Notes: generated from the sequence alone by a model not told the origin. A DNA stretch of 8,185 nt from Thermoproteota archaeon (GCA_003661265.1 QMVU01000040.1:1-8185); one strand, 5' to 3'. Counted from the first letter of the stretch, positions 1 to 6,647 are shown. Translations and numbers: made by a program.

Positions 1-6
1 AGGCGA

Positions 7-327
7 TCACCCGATGTACTCGGTTGAAACCTCGCCCTGCTGAGCTGGCTTAGGTATCTCCTTGCTCTTTAACTCCTCCTCCAGCTTCTTTAAGGTTGCT
101 CCTAGGGCATTGTACAGGGCCTTGGCTGTTTCCGGAAGGAGCACTATCTCCGCTACCATTTGTCCTCTCAAGACGTCTATGAAGCCGAGCCTCACGACTC
201 CTTCCTTCTTTACGTCCCCTCCCCGAGACACAGCTTTTATGGAGATTCCTACCATGGCCTCATCCGCAAAAACCGGAGTTATCGTTGATGGGGTCTCCCT
301 TATCTGGATCTTCTTTCTCTGCATCAT
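7..327 (-). CDS. DUF3467-like small protein
   Basis: A complete 106-residue protein. It reads like the short DUF3467 family seen in bacteria and archaea: a beta-rich front half (residues about 14-60, including the 'LGFIDVLRG' stretch), then 'EIVLLPETAKALYNAL' (60-75) leading into a charged helix 'LKKLEEELK' (79-87). The family pattern is a strand describing an F/I-D-hydrophobic core, then a strand ending in L-x-P and a helix with K/R-x-L; this match is from memory, not from a search. The function of the family is unknown to me. The tail (about 88-106) is probably disordered. Two adjacent ATG codons (327 and 324) can start it. No Shine-Dalgarno is present, but a TATA-like box lies 20-27 bases upstream, so the message is probably leaderless. 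It is divergent from the 401-712 gene. There is no signal peptide or membrane segment, so it should be cytosolic. Sure of the gene, moderately sure of the family. Confidence 0.75.
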   Translation of the reverse strand: MMQRKKIQIRETPSTITPVFADEAMVGISIKAVSRGGDVKKEGVVRLGFIDVLRGQMVAEIVLLPETAKALYNALGATLKKLEEELKSKEIPKPAQQGEVSTEYIG

Positions 328-346
328 GGCAACTACATGCTGGCCG

Positions 347-354
347 TATAAAAT
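347..354 (-). promoter_or_regulatory. TATA-like box for the 7-327 gene
   Basis: On the minus strand this reads ATTTTATA. Its centre is about 23.5 bases upstream of the first ATG (327) and 26.5 upstream of the second (324). Archaeal TATA boxes centre about 25-27 bases before the transcription start, so transcription should begin at or within the start codon pair, giving a leaderless mRNA. Inferred from position and composition only. Confidence 0.5.
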
Positions 355-374
355 CCCTGTGGAACTCGATCAAC

Positions 375-382
375 CTTAAAAT
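375..382 (+). promoter_or_regulatory. TATA-like box for the 401-712 gene
   Basis: Reads CTTAAAAT, centred 22.5 bases before the ATG at 401 and 25.5 before the ATG at 404. With the box at 347-354 it makes a compact divergent promoter region between two small genes. The spacing again predicts a leaderless mRNA and slightly favours the second ATG (404) as the true start. Confidence 0.45.
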
Positions 383-400
383 CTTGGGGAGCCCCTCTTC

Positions 401-712
401 ATGATGTCAGCTGGTGAGGAGAATCTAGAAGAAGCGATCACCATTAGCAAGAGGGGGAAGAGAGAGTTAAGGACGATATTTGCCAGGGGTAAGTTCGCTC
501 TAATAGAGTACAGGGATCCCATAACCAAGGAAAAAACTGAAAACAAGCTAAAGCTCGTCCTCTTACGCGATGACGGGGGGGTAGAGGAGTTCTTCATAAT
601 ACCCCTGAAGCAGGCGAACAGGTTTCTCCTCCTAAAGTCTGAAAAAGCGAAGGGTCCTAAGGTTAAGGCCTGGAATCCGAAGACAGGGAAGTTAGAGGAA
701 GTTATACCATAG
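401..712 (+). CDS. Unrecognised small charged protein
   Basis: A complete 103-residue protein that I do not recognise. It starts with two adjacent ATG codons (401 and 404). It is rich in Lys, Arg and Glu, with alternating hydrophobic stretches that look like a small beta-barrel or beta-sandwich: 'KFALIEYRD' (31-39), 'NKLKLVLLRDD' (48-58), 'VEEFFIIPL' (61-69), followed by a helix-like 'KQANRFLLLKSEKAK' (70-84) and a Lys-rich tail 'KVKAWNPKTGKLEEVIP'. It has no Cys or His, so a metal site is unlikely, and no signal peptide or membrane helix. Only 8 bases separate it from the metallophosphoesterase gene at 721, so the two are probably co-transcribed. Codon use matches the neighbours and there is no internal stop, which supports a real gene. 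The fold resembles small nucleic-acid-binding proteins only in a general way; I do not assign a function. Confidence 0.75.
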   Translation: MMSAGEENLEEAITISKRGKRELRTIFARGKFALIEYRDPITKEKTENKLKLVLLRDDGGVEEFFIIPLKQANRFLLLKSEKAKGPKVKAWNPKTGKLEEVIP

Positions 713-720
713 GGATCCAC

Positions 721-1224
721 ATGGTTGAGAGGGTCTTGGGAGTAATATCGGACACCCACATACCTACGAGGGCGAAGAAGATTCCTAGAAAAGTCCTGGA
801 TCAATTTTCGGCTGTTGACTTAATATTGCACGCTGGAGATGTTGTTACAATTGATGTAATCGATGAACTCAGTGAGTTGGCCCCAGTAGAGGCTGTAGCC
901 GGTAACATGGATTACCCAGATGTAAGGAGTAAGTTCCCCGAGTTCAGGGTTCTGGAAATCGAGGGGAGGAGGATAGGAATAAAGCACGATACTGGCTCCT
1001 ACTTGGGATTAAGTGAGAGCGCAAGGTGGTTAGCCGCCGAAAACAAGTTAGATGTTTTGGTATTTGGACACACCCACAGGCAACTGTTGGAGAGGGAGGA
1101 GGGCAGGCTTTACCTGAATCCAGGAAGCCCGACCAATCCGATACCTCCCTTCTTCATTAGACCATCTTTTGCGGTCCTCAAAATAGGAGAAGAGGGAATT
1201 GAGGCGGAAATCATAACGATCTGA
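721..1224 (+). CDS. YfcE/MJ0936-type metallophosphoesterase
   Basis: A complete 167-residue cytosolic phosphodiesterase of the calcineurin-like superfamily, in the small YfcE/MJ0936/Vps29-like branch. All five blocks are visible: D11-x-H13 ('ISDTH'), 'HAGD' with D40, 'GNMD' with N62, H89, and 'FGHTH' with H117 and H119, then the usual 'LNPGSPTNP' near residues 132-140. These residues bind two divalent metals (Mn or Ni in studied members). Relatives hydrolyse model phosphodiesters such as bis-p-nitrophenyl phosphate, and some act on cyclic nucleotides; the native substrate here cannot be read from sequence. One departure is in the fourth block, which is often H-G-H but here is H89-D-T. The length is normal for the branch. 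The start follows the previous gene by 8 bases, and GGGATC lies 3 bases before the ATG as a possible weak ribosome-binding site. Probably in an operon with the 401-712 gene. Confidence 0.92.
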   Translation: MVERVLGVISDTHIPTRAKKIPRKVLDQFSAVDLILHAGDVVTIDVIDELSELAPVEAVAGNMDYPDVRSKFPEFRVLEIEGRRIGIKHDTGSYLGLSESARWLAAENKLDVLVFGHTHRQLLEREEGRLYLNPGSPTNPIPPFFIRPSFAVLKIGEEGIEAEIITI

Positions 1225-1250
1225 TTTTCGGAGATTAGCTTTAGAGGAGC

Positions 1251-1256
1251 TTAAAA
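1251..1256 (+). promoter_or_regulatory. TATA-like box for the amidohydrolase gene
   Basis: TTAAAA preceded by the purine-rich GAGGAGC, which could act as a BRE, in the 67-base gap between the phosphoesterase and the amidohydrolase. A start about 25 bases on (near 1279) would leave a leader of roughly 13 bases before GTG 1292. A second, weaker candidate, TTCTTAAG near 1264-1271, would give a leaderless message. Position and composition only. Confidence 0.35.
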
Positions 1257-1291
1257 GGAGGAGTTCTTAAGATCTAGGACTTGGGATCGAC

Positions 1292-2593
1292 GTGGATATC
1301 CTCATACTAGGAGGAACTATCATCACGATGGATGAGGAAAGAGGGGTGCTAAAGGATGGCTCCGTGCTGATTAGGGACAACAGAATAGAGTTCGTGGGAA
1401 GCAGATCTGATGGAGAGTCCTTCTCTGCAGAGAAAGTCATCGAGGCGAGGGGCAAGTACGTACTCCCCGGTTTCATCAACATGCACTGCCACATGTTTCA
1501 GGTTCTGCTCAGAACGGTTGGCGCTGACATGATACTCCTAGACTGGCTTAAGACAGCTATATGGCCCATAGTTCCAAAGATGAGCTACGAAGACGTTTAC
1601 AACGGAGCTTTGCTCGCAATAGCTGAGAACATCAAGAGCGGGGTCACCACGATAGTGGAGATGCACTACGGAAACCCACACTTCGAGGCTGTCCTGAAGG
1701 CATTTGAGGACACTAAAATAAGGGGTTTCTTGGCAAGGGGTTTCTATGAGGTTGAGGCCTATGAGCCGCTGAGGGAGAAAGCCGATGACATCTTAGAAGA
1801 TTTGAAAGGGCTCATGGAGAAGTATGAAAATGTCATGCCCGGTCCGATGCATCCGTGTTTCGTCTCAAACGACCTGCTTGTCGCGGCAAAAGAGCTTGCT
1901 GACAGGTTCGGCAGGAACTATTATACGCACCTCGCTGAGAGCGAGGAGGACGTGCAGCTCCTCGTGAAGAGAGAGGGGAAGAGGGATGCCGAGCTCCTTC
2001 ACGATCTCAACATATTAGACGAGAAGTTCATAGGGGTACATGCTTGCAGGCTGAACGATAGGGAGATAGCTTATCTGGGAGAGAGCAGATCAAATACGGT
2101 ACACTGTCCGACCAGCAACATGTACATAGCTGACGGTGTCTCTCCTGTGATAGAGCTCTCCAGGAGAGGGGTAAACGTTTGCTTAGCGACTGACGGTCCT
2201 GCCAGCACAGGCAGGCAGGATTTCTTCAGCGAGATGAAAACAGCTGCCCTCCTTCATAAGGTGTACCACGATAATCCTGCGATAATAAAGGCCAAGGACG
2301 TGCTGAGGATGGCTACCGTAAATGGAGCCAAAGCTCTCGGGATAAAGGCTGGAATGATAAAGGAGGGCTATTTGGCAGATTTAATAATCTTGGACATGTG
2401 GAAGGTTAACACAGTACACTCCTATGATCCAATAGGAGCTGTGGTTTACTCTGCTACACCGGAGAACGTGGATACGGTGATCGTGGACGGAAGGGTCCTC
2501 ATGGAAGGTCGCCGTCTAACTCTTCTAGAAGAAGATGACATCCTTAGGAAGGCGTATAGGACGGCTGAGAGACTAATTTCCTCAAGAAATTAG
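1292..2593 (+). CDS. Amidohydrolase, ATZ/TRZ - nucleoside deaminase type
   Basis: A complete 433-residue metal-dependent hydrolase of the amidohydrolase superfamily, in the cluster with S-adenosylhomocysteine/5'-methylthioadenosine deaminase, archaeal 5'-deoxyadenosine deaminase, guanine/8-oxoguanine deaminases and the triazine hydrolases. The N-terminal beta-sandwich (1-60) ends in 'YVLPGFINMHCH' with zinc ligands H65 and H67. The barrel carries 'THLAES' with H213 and E216, 'GVHACRLND' with H250, 'VHCPTSNMYIADG' with H271, and 'LATDGPAS' with D301. The C-terminal strand set returns to the sandwich ('GYLADLIILD', 'TVIVDGRVLMEGR'). The expected reaction is hydrolytic removal of an amino group from a purine- or pyrimidine-like ring in the cytosol. 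The substrate is not fixed: motif 1 continues 'MFQVLLRTVGADM...LLDWL', close to nucleoside and oxopurine deaminases. GTG 1292 is the only usual start codon (ATG/GTG/TTG) after the in-frame stop at 1268-1270. Length is normal; nothing looks broken. Confidence 0.9.
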   Translation: MDILILGGTIITMDEERGVLKDGSVLIRDNRIEFVGSRSDGESFSAEKVIEARGKYVLPGFINMHCHMFQVLLRTVGADMILLDWLKTAIWPIVPKMSYEDVYNGALLAIAENIKSGVTTIVEMHYGNPHFEAVLKAFEDTKIRGFLARGFYEVEAYEPLREKADDILEDLKGLMEKYENVMPGPMHPCFVSNDLLVAAKELADRFGRNYYTHLAESEEDVQLLVKREGKRDAELLHDLNILDEKFIGVHACRLNDREIAYLGESRSNTVHCPTSNMYIADGVSPVIELSRRGVNVCLATDGPASTGRQDFFSEMKTAALLHKVYHDNPAIIKAKDVLRMATVNGAKALGIKAGMIKEGYLADLIILDMWKVNTVHSYDPIGAVVYSATPENVDTVIVDGRVLMEGRRLTLLEEDDILRKAYRTAERLISSRN

Positions 2594-2603
2594 TACGATG
2601 AAG

Positions 2604-2624
2604 TCTCCCTCTTCCTTCGGGAGA
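2604..2624. other. Small hairpin after the amidohydrolase gene
   Basis: TCTCCC (2604-2609) can pair with GGGAGA (2619-2624) around a 9-base loop. It lies 10 bases after the amidohydrolase stop and is followed by AAAAC rather than a T-run. It may protect the 3' end of the message or be chance. Confidence 0.3.
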
Positions 2625-2689
2625 AAAACTGCGAGATTCCTACAGAATCAAAAATGAAGGCACTTACCTTAGCATTGAAGGAACCCTTG

Positions 2690-2720
2690 AAGGTGGCCTA
2701 GACCGCCTTTTCCCTTCCTC
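2690..2720 (+). terminator. Hairpin plus T/C-rich tract, terminator-like
   Basis: AAGGTGG (2690-2696) pairs with CCGCCTT (2703-2709), including one G-T pair, around the loop CCTAGA, and the sequence then runs TTCCCTTCCTC. A stem followed by a pyrimidine-rich run would fit an end for transcripts from the amidohydrolase, about 100 bases after its stop and before the leuS promoter. Archaeal termination depends mainly on T-rich tracts and this one is short and mixed with C, so the call is tentative. Apart from this, the hairpin at 2604-2624 and the TATA box, I see nothing gene-like in 2594-2768. Confidence 0.4.
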
Positions 2721-2736
2721 AAGCCCGGGCGTAAAA

Positions 2737-2746
2737 TTTTAATTAT
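2737..2746 (+). promoter_or_regulatory. TATA box for leuS
   Basis: TTTTAATTAT inside a 15-base all-A/T run (2732-2746), the most AT-rich point of the 175-base gap. Its centre is about 27 bases before GTG 2769, placing the transcription start on the start codon, so leuS mRNA should be leaderless. Confidence 0.6.
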
Positions 2747-2768
2747 CGCTCCGCTAGTTGCGAGCTAG

Positions 2769-5669
2769 GTGATCTGCTTCGCTAAGCGGGGATTTGAGGA
2801 GTTCGCGGAGAATATTAGGGAGATAGAGAGAAAGTGGCAGAAGGAGTGGAAAGAGAAGAAAGTCTTTGAGGCTGATCCCCGTCCTGATAAGCCTGGCTTC
2901 CTCTTCACGATACCGTATCCCTATACTTCAGGGCCTCTCCACATAGGACATGGGAGGACCTATGCGGTAGGAGACGTGTTCGCCAGGTACTTCAGGATGA
3001 AGGGGTATAACGTGCTGTTTCCAATGGCATTTCACATTACTGGCACTCCGATAGAGGCCATATCCGCGAAGATAAGGAGAAATGATCCAAAAACATGGGA
3101 GCTCTACAAATCTTACGTTTCCCTTTACGTTGAGGATCCTAAGGAAGTGGAGAGGATTGTCTCAAAATTCGTTGAGCCTATGGAGGTGGCAAAATTCTTT
3201 TCAAGCGTCATAAGCAGGGATTTCGATGCTTTAGGGTGCTCCATAGACTGGAGACGCAAGTTCACAACGGGAGATCCTGAGTACAACGCATTCGTCTCCT
3301 GGCAATTCTTGAAACTGAGAGAAAAGGGCTATATTACCCAAGGAACTTACCCGTTGCTCTTCTGTCCAGCTGAGGGCCAGGCTGTAGGAGAGGACGACAT
3401 AATGGGCGGAGACGAGATAGCTGCAGAGGTTCAGGAGTTCATAGGCATCAAATTCAGGACTAAAGATGGTAAAGTGCTCCTGGCCTCAACCCTTAGACCT
3501 GAGACCATATTTGGGGTCACCAACGTGTGGGTTCACCCGGAGGGAAGTTACGTAGAACTTTCATTAAAGGGTGAGAGGTGGATAGTTTCTGAGAGGGCTG
3601 CAGAGAAGCTTAAACTTCAGGGATGGGAGTTCGAGGTCGTCAGGAAGTTCAAGGGAAGAGAGCTCGTTGGCCTGAAGGTGAAGGCCCCAAACGGATCAGA
3701 GGTTCCAGTTCTTCCTGCGCTATTTGTAGACGTAAATAACGCTACTGGAATAGTTTACAGCGTTCCAGCTCATGCTCCCTTTGACTACGCTGCTCTCATG
3801 GATGTCAAGAGGGAACCTGAGAAGTTCGGCGTTCCCAGAGAGCTTGTCGAAACCATAGAACCGATACACATAATCGATGTCCCAAAATACGGGGAATTCC
3901 CAGCTAAAGAGGCTGTTGAGAAGAGAGGGATCAGGAGCCAAGAGGAACTCTCTAAGCTAGAGGAAGCAACGAAGGAGATATACAAGGCAGAGTTTTACGG
4001 AGGAGTCCTCGTTGTAGGACCATTTGCAGGCACTAAGATCTCTGAAGTCAAGGAAAAAGTGGTTTCCTGGCTTATGAAGAGGAAAGACGCAGTTCCAGTA
4101 TACGAAGTGACTGCAAAGAGGCTGCCGGTCCGTTGCAGGTGTGGAGCTGAGGTTCTCGTTGCCGTTCTGCCGGATCAATGGTTCCTCGACTTTAACGCAC
4201 CAGGATGGAAGGAGAAGGCTAGAAAGGCCTTAAACAGGATGGAGATAGTCCCTGAAATTTACCGCAGGCTTTTCGAGGACACGATCGAGTGGTTGGATAA
4301 GAGGCCCTGCGCTAGGAAGAGGGGAATAGGGACGAGGCTTCCCTTTGATCCTGAGTGGATAATAGAGTCACTAAGCGACTCAACGATCTACATGGCTTTC
4401 TACACGGTTATTCACCACATAAGGAGGCTGAAGTTGTCAAAGGAAGCTCTAAAGCCAGAGTTCTGGGACTACGTCTTCCTGGGAAAGGGCGATCCGGAGC
4501 AACTAAGCAAAAACATCGGGATAAGCGCTGAAGACCTACGCAAGATGCGTGAGGAGTTCCTCTACTGGTACCCTCTTGACCAGAGACACACGATGATAGC
4601 CCACATAACCAACCACCTGAGCTTCAGCATATTCCATCACGTCGCGATTTTCGAGGAAAGACACTGGCCGAGGAGATTCACCCTGAACGAACCTGTGATA
4701 AGGGAGGGAGTTAAGATGTCCAAGAGCAAGGGAAACGTCATCCCACTCGTGGAAGTGCCAAGACACTACTCAGCGGACTGGTTCAGGCTCTACATGGTTA
4801 GCGCAGCTGACCTAAGTACGGTGCTCGACTGGAGGGAAGCGGGTGTGAGGACTGTTGGTAATAGCCTGAGAAGGTTCTACGAACTCGTGGACCAAATCCT
4901 CTCCAAGTCGGAGACAAGCAGCTCAGAAGAGAACGGAATTCTTGAGAGATGGATAGCATCTCGTATGAACAGCGCGGTTAAGGAAGTTGATGAGATGTTT
5001 TCCTCATTTAGACCAAGGGATGCAGCTATAAGGGGCTTCTTCATAGCCCTAAGGGACATGGAGACCTACATCAGGTATGGAGGAGGTAACTTCAGGCTGC
5101 TCAGGGATCTGCTAGACAAATGGATAAGGATATTGGCTCCCGTGATACCACACTTGGCTGAAGAAATCTGGCACAGGCTTGGACACAAGGACTTCGTTTC
5201 CTTAGCTCCCTGGCCAGAAGTTGACGAAAAGGCCATAGATCCGGAGATAGAGATAGCATATCAAGTGGTCGAAGATACGATCGAGGACGCCAACAACGTT
5301 TTGAAGGTATTGAAGGAGAAGCCAGAGACTCTGAAGATAATAGTTGCTCCAGAATGGAAATATCAGGTCATGGAGGACCTTAAGCAACTTAAGCCGCCCA
5401 TTGATGTTAAGGACGCTATGTCTATCGCAAGGAACTTCCTGAAGGAGAAGGGAAAGGAGGCTCGGGACTTGGTGATGGAGTTCGTCAAGGCCCAGGGAGC
5501 ATGGAAGAACGCAGGAAGAGAGATGGAAATGCATATGTTGGAGGCTCTGAGACAGATGATAGCTGAGAAAACAGGTGTCAGAACTGTAATCATTGAGAGG
5601 GCTGAAAGCACGAAGGAGGAGAGGGCGTCTAGGGCGCTACCTGGAAAGCCAGCTCTCGTTTTTGCCTAG
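2769..5669 (+). CDS. leuS: Leucyl-tRNA synthetase, archaeal type
   Basis: A complete 966-residue class I aminoacyl-tRNA synthetase that charges tRNA-Leu with leucine in the cytosol. In order: 'WQKEWKEKKVFE' (23-34), 'PYPYTSGPLHIGH' with HIGH at 58-61, the CP1 editing domain with 'STLRPET' (240-246) and 'VPAHAPFDY' (332-340, D339 being the expected amino-group-binding Asp), C456-x-C458 and 'DQWF' (469-472), 'WIIESLSDSTIYMA' (530-543), 'YWYPLD' (599-604), KMSKS at 649-653, the anticodon-binding helical domain (about 700-840) and the archaeal C-terminal domain ending 'LPGKPALVF'. Position of the editing domain and the C-terminal ending fit the archaeal/eukaryotic LeuRS rather than the bacterial one. 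GTG 2769 is the only usual start codon before the HIGH region, and it lies about 27 bases after a TATA box. Length is normal and no key motif is missing. It is transcribed alone and converges on the next gene with an 11-base gap. Confidence 0.98.
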   Translation: MICFAKRGFEEFAENIREIERKWQKEWKEKKVFEADPRPDKPGFLFTIPYPYTSGPLHIGHGRTYAVGDVFARYFRMKGYNVLFPMAFHITGTPIEAISAKIRRNDPKTWELYKSYVSLYVEDPKEVERIVSKFVEPMEVAKFFSSVISRDFDALGCSIDWRRKFTTGDPEYNAFVSWQFLKLREKGYITQGTYPLLFCPAEGQAVGEDDIMGGDEIAAEVQEFIGIKFRTKDGKVLLASTLRPETIFGVTNVWVHPEGSYVELSLKGERWIVSERAAEKLKLQGWEFEVVRKFKGRELVGLKVKAPNGSEVPVLPALFVDVNNATGIVYSVPAHAPFDYAALMDVKREPEKFGVPRELVETIEPIHIIDVPKYGEFPAKEAVEKRGIRSQEELSKLEEATKEIYKAEFYGGVLVVGPFAGTKISEVKEKVVSWLMKRKDAVPVYEVTAKRLPVRCRCGAEVLVAVLPDQWFLDFNAPGWKEKARKALNRMEIVPEIYRRLFEDTIEWLDKRPCARKRGIGTRLPFDPEWIIESLSDSTIYMAFYTVIHHIRRLKLSKEALKPEFWDYVFLGKGDPEQLSKNIGISAEDLRKMREEFLYWYPLDQRHTMIAHITNHLSFSIFHHVAIFEERHWPRRFTLNEPVIREGVKMSKSKGNVIPLVEVPRHYSADWFRLYMVSAADLSTVLDWREAGVRTVGNSLRRFYELVDQILSKSETSSSEENGILERWIASRMNSAVKEVDEMFSSFRPRDAAIRGFFIALRDMETYIRYGGGNFRLLRDLLDKWIRILAPVIPHLAEEIWHRLGHKDFVSLAPWPEVDEKAIDPEIEIAYQVVEDTIEDANNVLKVLKEKPETLKIIVAPEWKYQVMEDLKQLKPPIDVKDAMSIARNFLKEKGKEARDLVMEFVKAQGAWKNAGREMEMHMLEALRQMIAEKTGVRTVIIERAESTKEERASRALPGKPALVFA

Positions 5670-5680
5670 GCATACCCGTC

Positions 5681-6640
5681 CTAATAATACCAGTTTTCGT
5701 TGAATGGCTCCCTAGCCCAACCAAACCAGCTTCCCCCTCCCAGGCAAGCGTTTCTTATGCTGCATTCCCCGCATTCAGGCTTATCTACCTTGCAAACTAG
5801 CCTGCCAAGGGACCAGAGGAAATCGTCGAGTGTAAAGGGAGATATCTGCGCTTTTTCAGCCACGACCTTGAGGGCTGCCCTTGTCATAATCCTCAGGGCA
5901 ATGTCTTCCTCAAGCGTAGAGCTCCTCTCATTCCTCAGCAGTGGAAACCAGGACTTCTCAAGTCTTAACAGGCCGGTCCTTATGGCAATCCTCATGAGAT
6001 GATTGTCAACGGCAACTTCCTCGTTTTCCTCGTCTTTAGGGGAGAAGATACCTCTTCTCTTCAGAAATTTCATTAGAAGAAATGACTTCTTCTCAACTGG
6101 ATCCGAATAAGCGATAAACGACTTAAGAAGCTCTGAAAGCCCTGGCTCCATTGGATTTCCTCTTATCCTGTCTCCTGCTCTTTCTAAGAGGTTATATGCC
6201 TTTCCATCGTATAGAATAAGGAGTTTTGAACCTACATCCCTGAGCAGAGCAACCCTAACTTCGGGATCCCACAAGTTGACGCCGTCGGGGATAAACACCT
6301 CCCTAAATTCCTTCAGGGTAAGGCTAGCCATTCTCTTCGCCGTGAAGAACTCAGGATCAGCTTCATGCTTCAGCCTTGCAAGTCTAAAAAGGAGATCAGA
6401 ACCGAAGAGCACTTCTCCCCCTATCTCCATCTCATAGGAGCCCCTTATCCTCGTCCTGTGATCTATAGCCGTCATGAACAAGAAGTAGGAGGCAACTATC
6501 TCCTCTTCCTCCCCTTTCCCTGGAAAGAACCTCTCGTCAAAGGCGTTCATCGTTGGCTTAAGATCAGAGACCACTTCTGCAAGTTTCTCGGCCACATCTG
6601 AGTCTATCCTCAAGTAGACCACCTGTTGTTTGAAAACCAT
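5681..6640 (-). CDS. Endonuclease III-like protein with Fe-S cluster loop
   Basis: A complete 319-residue protein. Its C-terminus has C283-x6-C290-x2-C293-x5-C299, the exact spacing of the [4Fe-4S] loop of endonuclease III/MutY DNA glycosylases. Upstream, 'VAVDNHLMRIAIRTGLL' (209-225) matches the 'VDTH-xxRV' motif whose Asp is catalytic in endonuclease III, making D212 the candidate. 'DPVEKKSFLLMKFL' (180-193) may correspond to the Lys-containing helix after the helix-hairpin-helix (K184 or K185), but the glycine-rich hairpin itself is not recognisable and about 8 extra residues precede VDNH. The N-terminal half (1-170) is family-specific, with 'FMTAIDHRTRIRG' (55-67). The likely role is DNA or nucleoside base chemistry such as glycosylase/lyase repair, but a related non-repair function is possible. 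A GTG at 6622 is an alternative start, six codons in. Convergent with leuS and divergent from truD. Confidence 0.75.
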   Translation of the reverse strand: MVFKQQVVYLRIDSDVAEKLAEVVSDLKPTMNAFDERFFPGKGEEEEIVASYFLFMTAIDHRTRIRGSYEMEIGGEVLFGSDLLFRLARLKHEADPEFFTAKRMASLTLKEFREVFIPDGVNLWDPEVRVALLRDVGSKLLILYDGKAYNLLERAGDRIRGNPMEPGLSELLKSFIAYSDPVEKKSFLLMKFLKRRGIFSPKDEENEEVAVDNHLMRIAIRTGLLRLEKSWFPLLRNERSSTLEEDIALRIMTRAALKVVAEKAQISPFTLDDFLWSLGRLVCKVDKPECGECSIRNACLGGGSWFGWAREPFNENWYY

Positions 6641-6647
6641 AGAGTTA

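Noticed and set aside
62..379. Open frame on the plus strand opposite the DUF3467-like gene
   Set aside because: Ser/Pro/Thr-rich shadow with no motif; the minus-strand frame has a better protein pattern and a promoter.
386..395. GGGGAGCCCC near the start of the 401-712 gene
   Set aside because: The two-base loop is too small for a stable hairpin, and the site lies upstream of the predicted transcript start.
376..804. Open frame on the minus strand of 142 codons
   Set aside because: It lies opposite the 401-712 gene and the start of the phosphoesterase gene; its Phe/Leu/Ser-rich composition is what the complement of a charged gene gives, and it shows no family motif.
2594..2602. Possible C box (ACGATGA) of a C/D guide RNA
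   Set aside because: It has one mismatch to RUGAUGA and no D box (CUGA) at a proper distance, so a guide RNA is not supported.
5202..5534. Open frame on the minus strand of 110 codons inside leuS
   Set aside because: Antisense to the C-terminal domain of a clear leucyl-tRNA synthetase; composition (Leu, His, Ser) is typical of a shadow frame.
5664..5671. Palindrome GCCTAGGC across the leuS stop codon
   Set aside because: An 8-base palindrome without loop or T-run; expected by chance in a window of this size and partly fixed by coding.
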